This document shows, one piece after another, positions 36,140 through 44,862 of a stretch of DNA of 64,000 nt (positions within the stretch are counted from its first letter, which is position 1; each line of letters begins with the position of its first letter). The DNA is taken from the NCBI RefSeq assembly GCF_003058165.1, contig NZ_QBUC01000003.1, positions 164,639 through 228,638 of the forward strand, given 5' to 3'. The position numbers and the translations under genes are program-made. Source of the stretch: Paenisporosarcina sp. OV554. Its GTDB lineage: Bacteria; Bacillota; Bacilli; Bacillales_A; Planococcaceae. Under the pieces are notes generated by a model, which saw only the letters and a program-made list of their open reading frames with translations, was not told the DNA's origin and ran no database searches.

Positions 36140-36478
36140 ATTGAAAATATTTTTGCTTTTTTAGGCGTTTTGTCCTTTTTTCTTTTATTTTTATTTGGTT
36201 TGCTGTTTCACTTAAGAGACCGTGATTATGATGTAAAGCAAATCAGAATTAAATCAAAGAAATTAGTTCTTGGTTACAAACTTTCAATTTGGGGATTTGT
36301 TGGATTTCTATTTTTTTATTCTATCCATCTGTTAATTAGCTTTGGGTTACTAAATAACGACGTGATATTAAAAGGCGAGTCTGCTCAATTGTTTATTTAT
36401 ATTTCGTTAGTTTGTATTATTCTCGGAAAGTATTTGGTGTATAAATCAAAAAGTTCATTACCAAAAACATTATTTTAA
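36140..36478 (+). CDS. Small membrane protein, unknown; start codon unclear
   Basis: About 102-112 aa with three hydrophobic helices; the middle loop HLRDRDYDVKQIRIKSKK is strongly basic. No ATG or GTG fits the TTAGGAGAG ribosome site: the codon at the right distance is ATT (36140), and the first usable codon is TTG at 36170, 40 bases away. Either an ATT start, a mutated start, or the TTG is used. No family recognised. Confidence 0.5.
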   Translation: MENIFAFLGVLSFFLLFLFGLLFHLRDRDYDVKQIRIKSKKLVLGYKLSIWGFVGFLFFYSIHLLISFGLLNNDVILKGESAQLFIYISLVCIILGKYLVYKSKSSLPKTLF

Positions 36479-36660
36479 TTAAGCCCTCTTCTATTCTATA
36501 GAAGAAACACTCCTTTAATAAAAGGAATTCTTAAAGAGAAAGCTATGTTAAAGAATACTGTTGATATTGAAGAGATGGTATTTCTTACGTGATTACCGTC
36601 AGATTGAAACACTTTTATACTGACAAACACCTGTTTATTTTTTAGAGTAAAACAAAACAT
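36479..36660. other. Intergenic stretch with a fragment of repeat B
   Basis: No ORF or terminator of note. Positions 36546-36569 repeat the opening motif of repeat B (TTAAAGAATACTGTTGATAT). Confidence 0.5.
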
Positions 36661-36689
36661 TTGCTAATCGGAAAGTTTGGTGCTATGAT
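36661..36689 (+). promoter_or_regulatory. Promoter of the cold-shock gene
   Basis: TTGCTA-17-TATGAT. It implies a 5' leader of about 115 nt before the ATG, a typical length for cold-shock genes whose leader folds in a temperature-dependent way. The inverted pair TGTGTGAAT/TTTCACACT lies just before the ribosome site. Confidence 0.6.
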
Positions 36690-36811
36690 AAAGAAGAATT
36701 ATTTTTGTCGGTGTAAAAGATTAGTATACGTTTCAAACTTATCGTCTTAATGATCACTTTGGGCAGGGATAGTATTACATTGTGTGAATTTCACACTAGG
36801 AGGCAACAAAA

Positions 36812-37012
36812 ATGGAACAAGGTACAGTAAAATGGTTTAATGCAGAAAAAGGTTTTGGTTTTATCGAGCGTGAAAATGGGGACGATGTATTCGTACATTT
36901 CTCAGCAATCCAAAGTGAAGGTTTCAAATCTTTAGACGAAGGTCAAAAAGTAACTTTCGACGTTGAGCAAGGCGCTCGTGGAGCTCAAGCTTCAAACGTA
37001 AACAAAGCTTAA
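36812..37012 (+). CDS. Cold-shock protein (CspA/CspB family)
   Basis: A 66-aa single OB-fold protein. RNP1 KGFGFIER and RNP2 [10 protein letters not shown] are intact. It binds single-stranded RNA and DNA and acts as an RNA chaperone. AGGAGG precedes the ATG. The long leader and strong terminator suggest high, posttranscriptionally controlled expression. Which Csp paralogue this is cannot be told. Confidence 0.95.
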   Translation: MEQGTVKWFNAEKGFGFIERENGDDVFVHFSAIQSEGFKSLDEGQKVTFDVEQGARGAQASNVNKA

Positions 37013-37024
37013 TTTTAACTTTCA

Positions 37025-37058
37025 AACAGACTCTACTTAGTAGAGTCTGTTTTTTATT
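37025..37058 (+). terminator. Terminator of the cold-shock gene
   Basis: 11-bp stem AACAGACTCTA/TAGAGTCTGTT followed by a T-run. Confidence 0.88.
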
Positions 37059-37165
37059 TGTCTAAAATTAAAATCCTCCACTCAACTTCTGAGCAGAGAT
37101 GTCTTTATACTATTGAATTTTCGAGTATTACGTTTTGTATGAACTCATTTTAATCTACTTTACGA

Positions 37166-37900
37166 TTAAACAAACAAAATCAGTAGGGTGTAAAACACTA
37201 CACCTAATAGATACGCTCGCAAACTACTTAGACGATTTTCAGGTAGCTCTTCTTTCAGAACGTTTAATATAATAGCTCCTGCTATAAAGGCCGCTAATAG
37301 AGATACCATAACTTCTTGAATCCCTAAAAAAGTCCCTGCAGTCCAACCCAACAGAACTGCTAATGACAGTAACCATCTTCCATAACGATCATATACATCT
37401 TTATGTGAAGTTCTTAAACTCCAATCATTAGTAATGAAGTGTACAGCCATGGCTATAAAGTAAAAAGTTAGACCTAAATACCCACCATACTCCCCTCTTA
37501 CTAGTAAATACCCAATAATCGTATTGTAAATAAAGAACATACCTATGTGTATTTGAAAAATCCTCATTGAAGCTTCTGCATTTTCTTCAGCTTTATTTAC
37601 ATGTTTCATTTTCCTCACGATTAATTCTAAACAATAGAAACCCACCAAACCAAACATCGCCATCATATAAATATGATCTTCAAGTAAAATCAAAATTTTA
37701 TTATCTAACGTATTTTCCAGAATCCCTTGATATGTATTTAACTCTGGTAGTAAATGCACGAAGACATATGCAACTGCCACCCCAGAAGAAAGGGAGAGAA
37801 ATTGATGCCTTTTATCAGAGTGTAAAAAATGCAGTTTTCTTGAAAAGATATGAACAAACATAAGACCAATGGTAAATAAAAACGTAACAAGTATCATCAT
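37166..37900 (-). CDS. ZIP-like polytopic membrane protein
   Basis: A 244-aa protein with about eight hydrophobic segments. LSSGVAVAYVFVHLLPEL resembles the metal-binding helix of ZIP transporters (HxxPE-type), and histidines recur in later helices (FQIHIG, AMAVHFITND). Metal transport is therefore possible but unproven. AAGGGTTG precedes tandem ATGs. Single gene with no obvious metal-responsive site upstream. Confidence 0.6.
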   Translation of the reverse strand: MMILVTFLFTIGLMFVHIFSRKLHFLHSDKRHQFLSLSSGVAVAYVFVHLLPELNTYQGILENTLDNKILILLEDHIYMMAMFGLVGFYCLELIVRKMKHVNKAEENAEASMRIFQIHIGMFFIYNTIIGYLLVRGEYGGYLGLTFYFIAMAVHFITNDWSLRTSHKDVYDRYGRWLLSLAVLLGWTAGTFLGIQEVMVSLLAAFIAGAIILNVLKEELPENRLSSLRAYLLGVVFYTLLILFV

Positions 37901-38000
37901 TAAGCCAACCCTTCGAAACCATCTATATCACTTTGGATACCCTGTTTCATTCAGAATATCCATCTTCATTGATTTTTTTAATCTAATTTTCTCAAAAAGA

Positions 38001-38023
38001 AAAACCAGCACTAGGCTGGTTTA
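38001..38023 (-). terminator. Terminator of yheBA
   Basis: Stem AACCAGC/GCTGGTT; minus-strand T-run. The stem touches the yheA stop codon. Confidence 0.75.
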
Positions 38024-38368
38024 AATTCCATCATATAATGATTGAACAGGTTTCATTAAAACACGATTTACTTCTTCAATTAGTCCACTAAGCGCCATTT
38101 CTGCTTGAAGCATTTTTTCAATCTTCGGATTTGCTTGTGCGAGCTGCGCTGTTTTTTGTGCGTATTCGATTTCTTCACCTGAAATTTCTACACCTTGCAT
38201 TTGTTTTTGTTGTAAGGTCATTTGCAAGTCACGAAAGCTCTTGAACAACGCAAGTGCTTGCTCATCATTTTTCACTTCTGTTACAGCTTGTTTAACGGCT
38301 GCATACTCTGAAGTATTTCTAAATGTGTTCTCTAAACGATTAATATCGTCATAAATGTTGACTGTCAT
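38021..38368 (-). CDS. yheA: YlbF/YmcA-family protein YheA
   Basis: A 115-aa all-helical protein (117 in B. subtilis). ALFKSFRDLQMTLQQKQMQG and the C-terminal IEEVNRVLMKPVQSLYDG are characteristic of the UPF0342/YheA group, relatives of YlbF and YmcA, which modulate RNase Y. The exact role of YheA is unknown. GGAGTG precedes the ATG, ten bases after the yheB stop; one operon. Confidence 0.88.
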   Translation of the reverse strand: MTVNIYDDINRLENTFRNTSEYAAVKQAVTEVKNDEQALALFKSFRDLQMTLQQKQMQGVEISGEEIEYAQKTAQLAQANPKIEKMLQAEMALSGLIEEVNRVLMKPVQSLYDGI

Positions 38369-38378
38369 GTGATCACTC

Positions 38379-39527
38379 CTACATCAAATTAATTACGTAC
38401 ATGACTCCACCTTGAATTATACCAATTAGTCCTCCAAGTAAAGCACCTAGTACTGTAATCATTTTAAATTCTTTTCTAGAAATACCTAAAATTAAATCTT
38501 CTAGACGTTCCACTGGGAAAGTATCGACTTGCTCTTGCACCATCTCTTCAAGCTTTAACCGTTTGATCGTTTCTTCAAGCTTTATTTCACCTTGGGTAAA
38601 TGCAAATTCCGTTAATTTCGGAGTTAAATTTTGTGACGCCCAATTTGCACCTTCTGGCCAATATGATTGTAACGTAACATTTAGTCGTTTTTCAATAGCT
38701 AACTCTTTTTTCAAATACAATTTCACTTGAGTTAATAATGGTTGGTAGTCAAATCCACCCATTAATTCATTTAAAGGTCGATCTTTTAATTTCTCCCATT
38801 CTCCTCTAATTACATTTGCAAGAAGTTCAGACGTTCCTGGAGCATTCAAGAATTTTTGTATCTCTGGCTGCACACGATCAACAATAGATGACGAATCACC
38901 CATGAACATTTGAATCATGTTTCCAAATGTTCCTTTAGAAGCAAGAAAATTATCTATTAATCGTTTAACCGTTTTCCGACCTTCTTCTGAGGCAAAGTAA
39001 GCTTCCCCTTTGCCAATCATATAGGTAACAATTTCTGGAATACGTTCTTCAGCTTGTTGTTGCCACTGCTCAGGGGCAAGCTCACGTACTGTTTTAGAAG
39101 CGAATCTTGACTCGAGAGACGTCATCTGCTCATCGAGTATTGAATCTATTTTCCCTTCCAAACGGCTGGGCACATGTTCAATACCAGCTTTGAACAACCA
39201 TTGGTTTAAGGTCATCTCAGATTCAAACAAGTGTTTTGTAAGTTGGCCTTGAATCCAGAACTCAGCTTTTGTCTGCATATCAATTGAGAAGAAACGTTTT
39301 TTAAACGTTTCTGGAGTTAATAAATGTTCAACAACGGTTCGACCAAGTTGTATTGCTAACTCATCCCGCCGCTTTGGAATTAGTCCAGGTGTAAATGGTA
39401 CTCGCCATTTTCCAATATATTTCGCTTCATGCGGATGAAACAACATTTTAATCGCAAGATGGTTCGTATATCCTCCGATTAAAGCACCAATAAATGCCAT
39501 GAAAAGTAATGTCCATATAAAGTTCAA
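38379..39527 (-). CDS. yheB: DUF445 membrane protein YheB
   Basis: About 382 aa. Conserved DUF445 N-terminus GALIGGYTNHLAIKMLFHPH followed by PFTPGLIPKRRDELA; helices at the very N-terminus and C-terminus, with a soluble helical middle. Function unknown; in B. subtilis it is linked to sporulation. TTG at 39527 lies six bases after AAAGGTG and matches the family start better than the GTG at 39536. Coupled to yheA. Confidence 0.87.
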   Translation of the reverse strand: MNFIWTLLFMAFIGALIGGYTNHLAIKMLFHPHEAKYIGKWRVPFTPGLIPKRRDELAIQLGRTVVEHLLTPETFKKRFFSIDMQTKAEFWIQGQLTKHLFESEMTLNQWLFKAGIEHVPSRLEGKIDSILDEQMTSLESRFASKTVRELAPEQWQQQAEERIPEIVTYMIGKGEAYFASEEGRKTVKRLIDNFLASKGTFGNMIQMFMGDSSSIVDRVQPEIQKFLNAPGTSELLANVIRGEWEKLKDRPLNELMGGFDYQPLLTQVKLYLKKELAIEKRLNVTLQSYWPEGANWASQNLTPKLTEFAFTQGEIKLEETIKRLKLEEMVQEQVDTFPVERLEDLILGISRKEFKMITVLGALLGGLIGIIQGGVMYVINLM

Positions 39528-39604
39528 GTTCTTCACCTTTTTCTGTCAATCTGTTTTCCAGTATAACAGAAAAGGAAAATTTATTAATAATGTAAAACCT
39601 TCAT

Positions 39605-39994
39605 CTATAATGCATTGTACATTGTTGAAAATCTAATTGCGTGTTCCATTTCGTCATGCATCGCAATAAATAATGGATTGTATGCTTCGGGTATCGGCAC
39701 AGTTAGAAGCATTTCTTTGTAAAAATCAGTTGCTTCGAGTTCATTCTCAAGTGCTTCTTTCGCCGCCTGCTTAAGATTTGTTGGTGGTCCAGGTTTAGGG
39801 GGATTTTGTACAAAATCACCTGTCAGCATATAATGAAGTTGTTGAAACATTTCATAATGACTTTTTTCATCTTCAATAGCATGTTCGATAAATCTTTGCC
39901 AATAAGGATCATCAGTTAACTTCAGCAAGGATTTATAGTAATAATAATCTCGATACTCGTCTTCAATGGCTTGTTTCAGCTGTTCATTAAACAA
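39605..39994 (-). CDS. Ferritin-like domain protein
   Basis: A 129-aa four-helix protein with carboxylate/histidine pairs EDEYRDYYYY, EDEKSHYEMF (ExxxH-type), ENELEATDFY and HDEMEHAIRF, the pattern of a di-iron rubrerythrin-like site. It may handle iron, peroxide or a spore-coat role; the substrate is unknown. TTG start, six bases after GGAGTG. Divergent from yheE. Confidence 0.72.
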   Translation of the reverse strand: MFNEQLKQAIEDEYRDYYYYKSLLKLTDDPYWQRFIEHAIEDEKSHYEMFQQLHYMLTGDFVQNPPKPGPPTNLKQAAKEALENELEATDFYKEMLLTVPIPEAYNPLFIAMHDEMEHAIRFSTMYNAL

Positions 39995-40065
39995 TAGGCC
40001 ACTCCTTTTTCGCCTTTTTCCTAGCGTATGCGGGTGCGTCTACACCTATGAAAGGAGCAGAATTA

Positions 40066-40272
40066 ATGCTACAACATTTTAGTTTTAAACCAATGTATGA
40101 AAACAAACAATTGCCCGGTTGGATCTTTTCTTTTTTTTACAAGCAAACCCGATATAGTGGTGAATATTTACCGGATGGCTCAATCACATGGACAAGTACT
40201 TCCCCCCCTGCTGATGAAGAATCTGTAAAGAAAATGATTCACGAATTAATGCTATTTCACGTATACGAATAA
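40066..40272 (+). CDS. yheE: YheE family (DUF5342) protein
   Basis: About 68 aa: MLQHFSFKPMYENKQLPGW, a YSGEYLPDGSITWTS strand pair and the ending HELMLFHVYE, which match YheE-type proteins. Function unknown. AAAGGAG lies eight bases before the ATG at 40066; an in-frame ATG at 40048 has none. Same neighbourhood as in B. subtilis (yheA, yheB, yheE, yheH, yheI). Confidence 0.8.
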   Translation: MLQHFSFKPMYENKQLPGWIFSFFYKQTRYSGEYLPDGSITWTSTSPPADEESVKKMIHELMLFHVYE

Positions 40273-40311
40273 TTCGTTGTTTTTTTTCAGCTCGCTGTAA
40301 GTAAACAACAT

Positions 40312-40353
40312 AAAAGCTGGAGACGTAAGATATCTACGTTCCAGCTTTTTAGA
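40312..40353. terminator. Bidirectional terminator between yheE and bmrD
   Basis: Stem AAAAGCTGGA-ACGTA with its complement ending CCAGCTTTTT; it serves two converging genes. Confidence 0.82.
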
Positions 40354-40394
40354 TTCATCTATTTTTTCTTGAATGGAAGCCAGTAGCAGTACTC

Positions 40395-42152
40395 TTACCC
40401 AACTTGAGGATTAAGAGCCACTCCAGATTGTAAACGATACATTTGTTCATAACGTCCACCTTGTGTTACTAATTCATCATGCGTACCTTGCTCCACAATT
40501 TCACCACGATCTAAAACTAGAATACGATCTGCATTTTTAATAGTAGAAAGTCGATGTGCAATAATGAATGTGGTACGTCCTTTTTTCAAGACATCCATCG
40601 CGTGTTGAATGATTTCTTCAGTCTCAGTGTCTATATTTGATGTCGCCTCATCTAAAATCAAGATGGCAGGGTCAAACGCTAAAGCACGAGCAAACGAAAT
40701 TAATTGACGTTGTCCAGAAGAAAGCGTACTTCCTTTTTCAATTACTGGTTCATCAATGCCATTAGGTAAATGTTTGAGAACACGATCTCCGCCAACTGCA
40801 TCTAAAGAAGCTTGCACTTTTTCACGAGAAATTCTGGCGTCACCTAAACTAACGTTAGATTCAATCGTTCCAGTGAACAAATACGGATCCTGTAACACAA
40901 TCCCCATATGGTCACGAACGGTTTGACGAGACAAGTCTTGAATATTCAAGCCATCAATTGTGATCGCCCCTTTGGACACATCATAGAAGCGGAACAATAA
41001 GTTCATAATTGAACTCTTACCAGAGCCCGTGTGCCCAACTAAAGCAACGGTTTCCCCCTTCTTTGCCTCAAAAGAAATATCTTTTAATACATATTCTTCT
41101 TTATTATAAGAAAACCATACTTTTTCAAATCGAACATTCCCTTGATAACGAGGGATTTTTTCATCACTAACTTCTTCACCTTGTCGATCGAGTAATCGGA
41201 AAACGCGTTCTGCCGCCACTAGAGCTTGCTCTAATTTTGCTAATTGGTTTACGACACCTGTCACGGGATTAAACAAACGTATGATGTAATCCACAAACGC
41301 ATACAACACACCAACTGAAATTACGGAAGTAGCCGTTAATGAAGCACCTCCAAAGTACCAAATAAACAACACAAAGGTAATGGAGCGAAGAACTCCGACT
41401 AAATTGTGAGACGTACCGGCATCTAAATAAAGCAATTTATTTTGATATTTATAATGTTCACGGTTAATCACTTCGAACTCTTCCTGCATTTGCTCTTCAC
41501 GACGGAATGCTTGAATAATCGTCATTCCTTGGATAGATTCATTAATCATGGCATTCATATCACTTACTTTCGCTCGAACAATGTGATTATATTTGGATGC
41601 GTATTTTCGATATAGGAACATCCAAATAAATAAAACAGGTAAGACGAATAAAGCAATCGTCGCCATTTTCCAATCTAGGAAGAACAATGCCACATAAATC
41701 CCTGTAATATACATCGCACTTGATGCAAATTGAGATAACACAGTTACATACAATTCACGAATGGCTTCTGTGTCATTCGTAATACGTGCTACGACTTTAC
41801 CTGCAGGTAAGTTATCAAAGTAGCGAATCGGTAAAGTTTGGATATGCTGATAAACGTCATTCCTCATTTTTTGAATAACTCGATTCGCTGCTTTTTGTAG
41901 TAATAAATATTCTCCATAACGGAACACTGCAGCTACGATTGTTAAAGCAAAAAATACAGCTAGTAATAACGCAATTGGTTCAAAGTCAATTGACCCAGCA
42001 GTCGTATCAGCAATATGATCGTCAATAATCTTCTTGGCAATTAATGGACCTGCCAAATCTGCAGCCACTGCAATGGTTAACAATGTAATTCCCATAATCA
42101 ACAGTTTCTTATAATGTAAGGCGTAAAGCCATAGTCTTTTCCCTGTACTCAT
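40395..42152 (-). CDS. bmrD: Multidrug ABC exporter half BmrD
   Basis: A 585-aa half-transporter: six membrane helices (to about 315) then an ATPase domain with Walker A GHTGSGKSS, signature LSSGQRQLIS, Walker B ILILDEATSNID and the switch IAHRLSTI. It pairs with BmrC as a heterodimeric drug exporter. B. subtilis BmrD is longer (673 aa), the extra part being absent here. It overlaps bmrC by 4 bp. Confidence 0.92.
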   Translation of the reverse strand: MSTGKRLWLYALHYKKLLIMGITLLTIAVAADLAGPLIAKKIIDDHIADTTAGSIDFEPIALLLAVFFALTIVAAVFRYGEYLLLQKAANRVIQKMRNDVYQHIQTLPIRYFDNLPAGKVVARITNDTEAIRELYVTVLSQFASSAMYITGIYVALFFLDWKMATIALFVLPVLFIWMFLYRKYASKYNHIVRAKVSDMNAMINESIQGMTIIQAFRREEQMQEEFEVINREHYKYQNKLLYLDAGTSHNLVGVLRSITFVLFIWYFGGASLTATSVISVGVLYAFVDYIIRLFNPVTGVVNQLAKLEQALVAAERVFRLLDRQGEEVSDEKIPRYQGNVRFEKVWFSYNKEEYVLKDISFEAKKGETVALVGHTGSGKSSIMNLLFRFYDVSKGAITIDGLNIQDLSRQTVRDHMGIVLQDPYLFTGTIESNVSLGDARISREKVQASLDAVGGDRVLKHLPNGIDEPVIEKGSTLSSGQRQLISFARALAFDPAILILDEATSNIDTETEEIIQHAMDVLKKGRTTFIIAHRLSTIKNADRILVLDRGEIVEQGTHDELVTQGGRYEQMYRLQSGVALNPQVG

Positions 42153-43891
42153 GATGGCACCTCCTCAATTTGCTGACGGTCGAACTGTTCTTTATACCAG
42201 CCCTCATTCGCAAGCAAATCTTCATGCGTACCTTCTTCTATCATTACTCCATCATCTAATACGATGATCCGGTCTGCATGTTGAATGGCAGATAGACGAT
42301 GTGTTGTAATGATGGTTGTTTTGTCTTTTCGTTCGAGTTGAATATTTTCAATAATTCGTGCCTCCGTTTTTGCATCGACTGCAGACAACGAATCATCTAA
42401 TAATAATATTTCTGGATTTTTAATGAGTGCTCGTGCAATCGAAATACGTTGCTTTTGTCCTCCAGATAAAGCCACACCTTTTTCACCAACAAGCGTCTCC
42501 AAACCTTGTGGTAACATTTCAAGATCTTTTTGGAAATGTGATAACCGAATTGCAGTTTCTATATCTGCGTCAGTTCCATCCGGATGACCAAAAAGGATAT
42601 TCTCTTTAACTGTTCGTGAGAATAAGACATGATCTTGTGGGACATAACCAATCCAGTTACGCACCTGTTCCTTTGTTTGCTGTTCTATTGGAATGTTTGC
42701 AAATGTCAGGGACCCTTCACCCGCAGGATACTCACGTAATAACTGTTTAATTAGTGTGGTTTTCCCACTTCCAGTTTTACCGACTATTCCAAGCGTCTGC
42801 CCTTGTTCTAACTGTAAGTTAATATTACTTAAGTTCACTGTAGTGGACTGTGGATATTGGAACTTCACTTGGTCAAAGCCAATTCTACCTGGTTTAAGAA
42901 CCGTAATTGGATTGGATGAATCTTTGACATCTTCGTCATAATCAAGTGTTTCTTGTACACGATCGAGAGATGCATTCCCTCGTTGCATCACGTTGATTAA
43001 TTCACCTATCGCAAACATTGGCCAAATAATCATTCCGAGGTACACGTTAAATGCGACCAAGTCACCGAGCGTCATTTGACCATCCGATACTAAGAAAGCA
43101 CCATATCCAAGACCAATCATGTAACTAACCCCTGTTAATATTTTGGTAATAGGGTTAAATAGGGCATCAATTTTTTCAACTTCCATGTTTTTCGAGTAGA
43201 CATCTTCTGTCATTTCATCGAATTGTTTCTCCGAAGCACGTTCTTGGACATATGCTCGAATAACTCGAACACCTGAGACTGCCTCTAAAACACTATCGTT
43301 CATATCGCCAAAAGCATCTTGGGCCTTCATATATCTCTCATGAATTCGTTTTCCGAGAATTTGCATGATGATTGCCAAGATTGGCAAAGGTAAAAGTGCA
43401 ACAAAAGTTAATTTCCAGCTAACTAAAATTCCCATAGTAACTAAAATGGTAAGCATATAAAGGGATGAGTCAACTAATGTTAAAATACCAAATCCTGCAG
43501 TAGTTGATACTGCTTTTAAATCGTTAGTGGCACGTGCCATCAAATCGCCTGTACGATTCTTTTCATAGAATGTCGGCGTCATACGTAAAAATTGTTTCAT
43601 CAAGCGGCTTCGTAATTGTTTTTCAATGACATATGCGCCACCAAATAATTGGTACTGCCATACAAAGTTACTTAAGTAGTTCACTACGGTTACAGCAATT
43701 AGTGAGAGTAAGAATACCATTAGTAATTTTGATGTTAATGTTTGTTGATAAATGGCATCAATGGATTCACCTAGTAACCATGGTGGTACAACCTCGAGTA
43801 CGTTTGTTACCATTAGCAACGAAATCGCAATTGTATATCGTTTCCAGTTTTCTGCGAAAAACCATTTCAATTTAAATAATACTGAGAACAT
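42149..43891 (-). CDS. bmrC: Multidrug ABC exporter half BmrC
   Basis: A 580-aa half-transporter with six helices and an ATPase domain: Walker A GKTGSGKTT, signature LSGGQKQR, Walker B ILLLDDSLSAVDAKTE (Asp in the catalytic Glu position, as in the degenerate site of heterodimeric exporters), switch TTHRLSAI. Expression is probably set by the leader-peptide attenuator upstream (43927-44324), since in B. subtilis antibiotics that hit the ribosome induce bmrCD that way. Confidence 0.92.
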   Translation of the reverse strand: MFSVLFKLKWFFAENWKRYTIAISLLMVTNVLEVVPPWLLGESIDAIYQQTLTSKLLMVFLLSLIAVTVVNYLSNFVWQYQLFGGAYVIEKQLRSRLMKQFLRMTPTFYEKNRTGDLMARATNDLKAVSTTAGFGILTLVDSSLYMLTILVTMGILVSWKLTFVALLPLPILAIIMQILGKRIHERYMKAQDAFGDMNDSVLEAVSGVRVIRAYVQERASEKQFDEMTEDVYSKNMEVEKIDALFNPITKILTGVSYMIGLGYGAFLVSDGQMTLGDLVAFNVYLGMIIWPMFAIGELINVMQRGNASLDRVQETLDYDEDVKDSSNPITVLKPGRIGFDQVKFQYPQSTTVNLSNINLQLEQGQTLGIVGKTGSGKTTLIKQLLREYPAGEGSLTFANIPIEQQTKEQVRNWIGYVPQDHVLFSRTVKENILFGHPDGTDADIETAIRLSHFQKDLEMLPQGLETLVGEKGVALSGGQKQRISIARALIKNPEILLLDDSLSAVDAKTEARIIENIQLERKDKTTIITTHRLSAIQHADRIIVLDDGVMIEEGTHEDLLANEGWYKEQFDRQQIEEVPS

Positions 43892-43926
43892 GTAATTTCC
43901 TTCTTTCTTTTAAGGTTTGGCATTCA

Positions 43927-43989
43927 CTAGCCGCCTTCTAGAGATTCCTTGATTAATATTTGTTTCTGTTTCTGCTGCTGATAGTTCAT
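43927..43989 (-). CDS. Second upstream ORF before bmrC (20 aa)
   Basis: ATG after the strong site AAAAGGAGTG. Starts MNYQQQKQKQILIKE and ends in EGG followed by TAG, 35 bp ahead of the bmrC ATG. It lies beyond the attenuator terminator. Six of the first ten residues are Gln or Lys. It may couple ribosome arrival to bmrC translation or be a remnant of a longer leader. Confidence 0.55.
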   Translation of the reverse strand: MNYQQQKQKQILIKESLEGG

Positions 43990-44102
43990 CTTCAGCACTC
44001 CTTTTCCTTTTTATTTGTTTCGTTCCGAAGCAAGCTTGCACTTCCTGGTTTATATGAGACAGTTTTACACTGTGAAACCAAAATATGGGTAATAAAAAAA
44101 CA

Positions 44103-44138
44103 CAAAAAAGCACACGACCTGTTTCCAGATGCGTGTGC
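44103..44138 (-). terminator. Attenuator terminator of bmrCD
   Basis: Perfect stem GCACACG/CGTGTGC (44132-44138 with 44110-44116) and six T on the minus strand. It lies between the leader peptide and bmrC, so it must be read through for export genes to be made. A second hairpin AGGTAT/ATACCT precedes it. Confidence 0.85.
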
Positions 44139-44186
44139 GCATGAAAAAAGGAAAGGTATCCATACCTATCCCTTGATTTAATTAAA

Positions 44187-44255
44187 TCAACGAGAATTTA
44201 TTGGCAGGTACGGACGAACTATATAATTTATTGCAATATCAATTGATTTAATCAT
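44187..44255 (-). CDS. bmrCD leader peptide (22 aa, BmrB-like)
   Basis: ATG eight bases after GAGGAGG. Begins MIKSIDIAINYIVRP and ends in NSR. The stop codon falls in the 18-bp perfect palindrome TTGATTTAATTAAATCAA (44172-44189); codons 2-5 (ATTAAATCAA) can pair with its 5' arm, giving an alternative fold. In B. subtilis, BmrB translation controls antitermination before bmrCD; this ORF is in the same place. Confidence 0.72.
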   Translation of the reverse strand: MIKSIDIAINYIVRPYLPINSR

Positions 44256-44294
44256 GACACGTACCTCCTCTTCTCAAAGTTTATTTACTTACTA

Positions 44295-44324
44295 AGATTA
44301 TCATGCCAATTTTTTAATTGTCAA
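44295..44324 (-). promoter_or_regulatory. Promoter of the bmrCD leader
   Basis: TTGACA (44319-44324) with GATAAT 16 bp away, or TAATCT 18 bp away, about 40 bp ahead of the leader ATG. Confidence 0.6.
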
Positions 44325-44504
44325 TACATTTAGAAAAAATATATTATTCTATTAATCACTTGTGTTTATCAAGTTAACGGGAGGGTATTTAGAAGATAAC
44401 AAAACGTTCAAATAAGGGAACGAATAATCAAGGAACAAAAAAGTTTTCCCTATGTTCAGTTGAGATTGGGACACGCTAATTGATTGCTCATTGCCAATAA
44501 CACG

Positions 44505-44798
44505 TTTGGTTGGCTATGAGCATCAGGAAGTGGCCCTGAATCTGCACCGTATTTCCGTATTTTCAATCCTTATTTACAAAGTGCAAAGTTTGATGGAGAA
44601 GCGGTGTATATTCGAAAATGGATTCCTGAACTTCGTCATCTCTCAGATAAAGACATTTTGGAACCTGATCAAGCCTCTGAAGATTCACTCAAAGAAGCCG
44701 GCATCATATTGGGCGAAACCTATCCATACCCCGTGGTAACGCATAAGGCTGGACGTACTCGTGCATTACTCGCATATGAAGAGATAAAAAAAGGATGA
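44505..44798 (+). pseudogene. Photolyase remnant (C-terminal about 95 codons)
   Basis: The frame reads SGSGPESAPYFRIFNPYLQS, then YIRKWIPEL, LEPDQASEDSLKEAG and ETYPYPVVTHKAGRTRAL: the FAD-binding C-terminus of a class I DNA photolyase. A stop at 44517 and a needed frame change upstream show the gene is broken, and no photolyase N-terminus is present. The intact terminator at 44794 still follows the stop. Confidence 0.85.
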
Positions 44799-44826
44799 AC
44801 CCAAAATGCATGGGTTCATCTTTTTT
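44794..44826 (+). terminator. Terminator left from the photolyase gene
   Basis: Stem GATGAACCCA/TGGGTTCATC with T-run; it overlaps the remnant's stop codon. Confidence 0.85.
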
Positions 44827-44862
44827 GACGGAGTATTTTACCTTATGAGTACTCGCGTTTTG

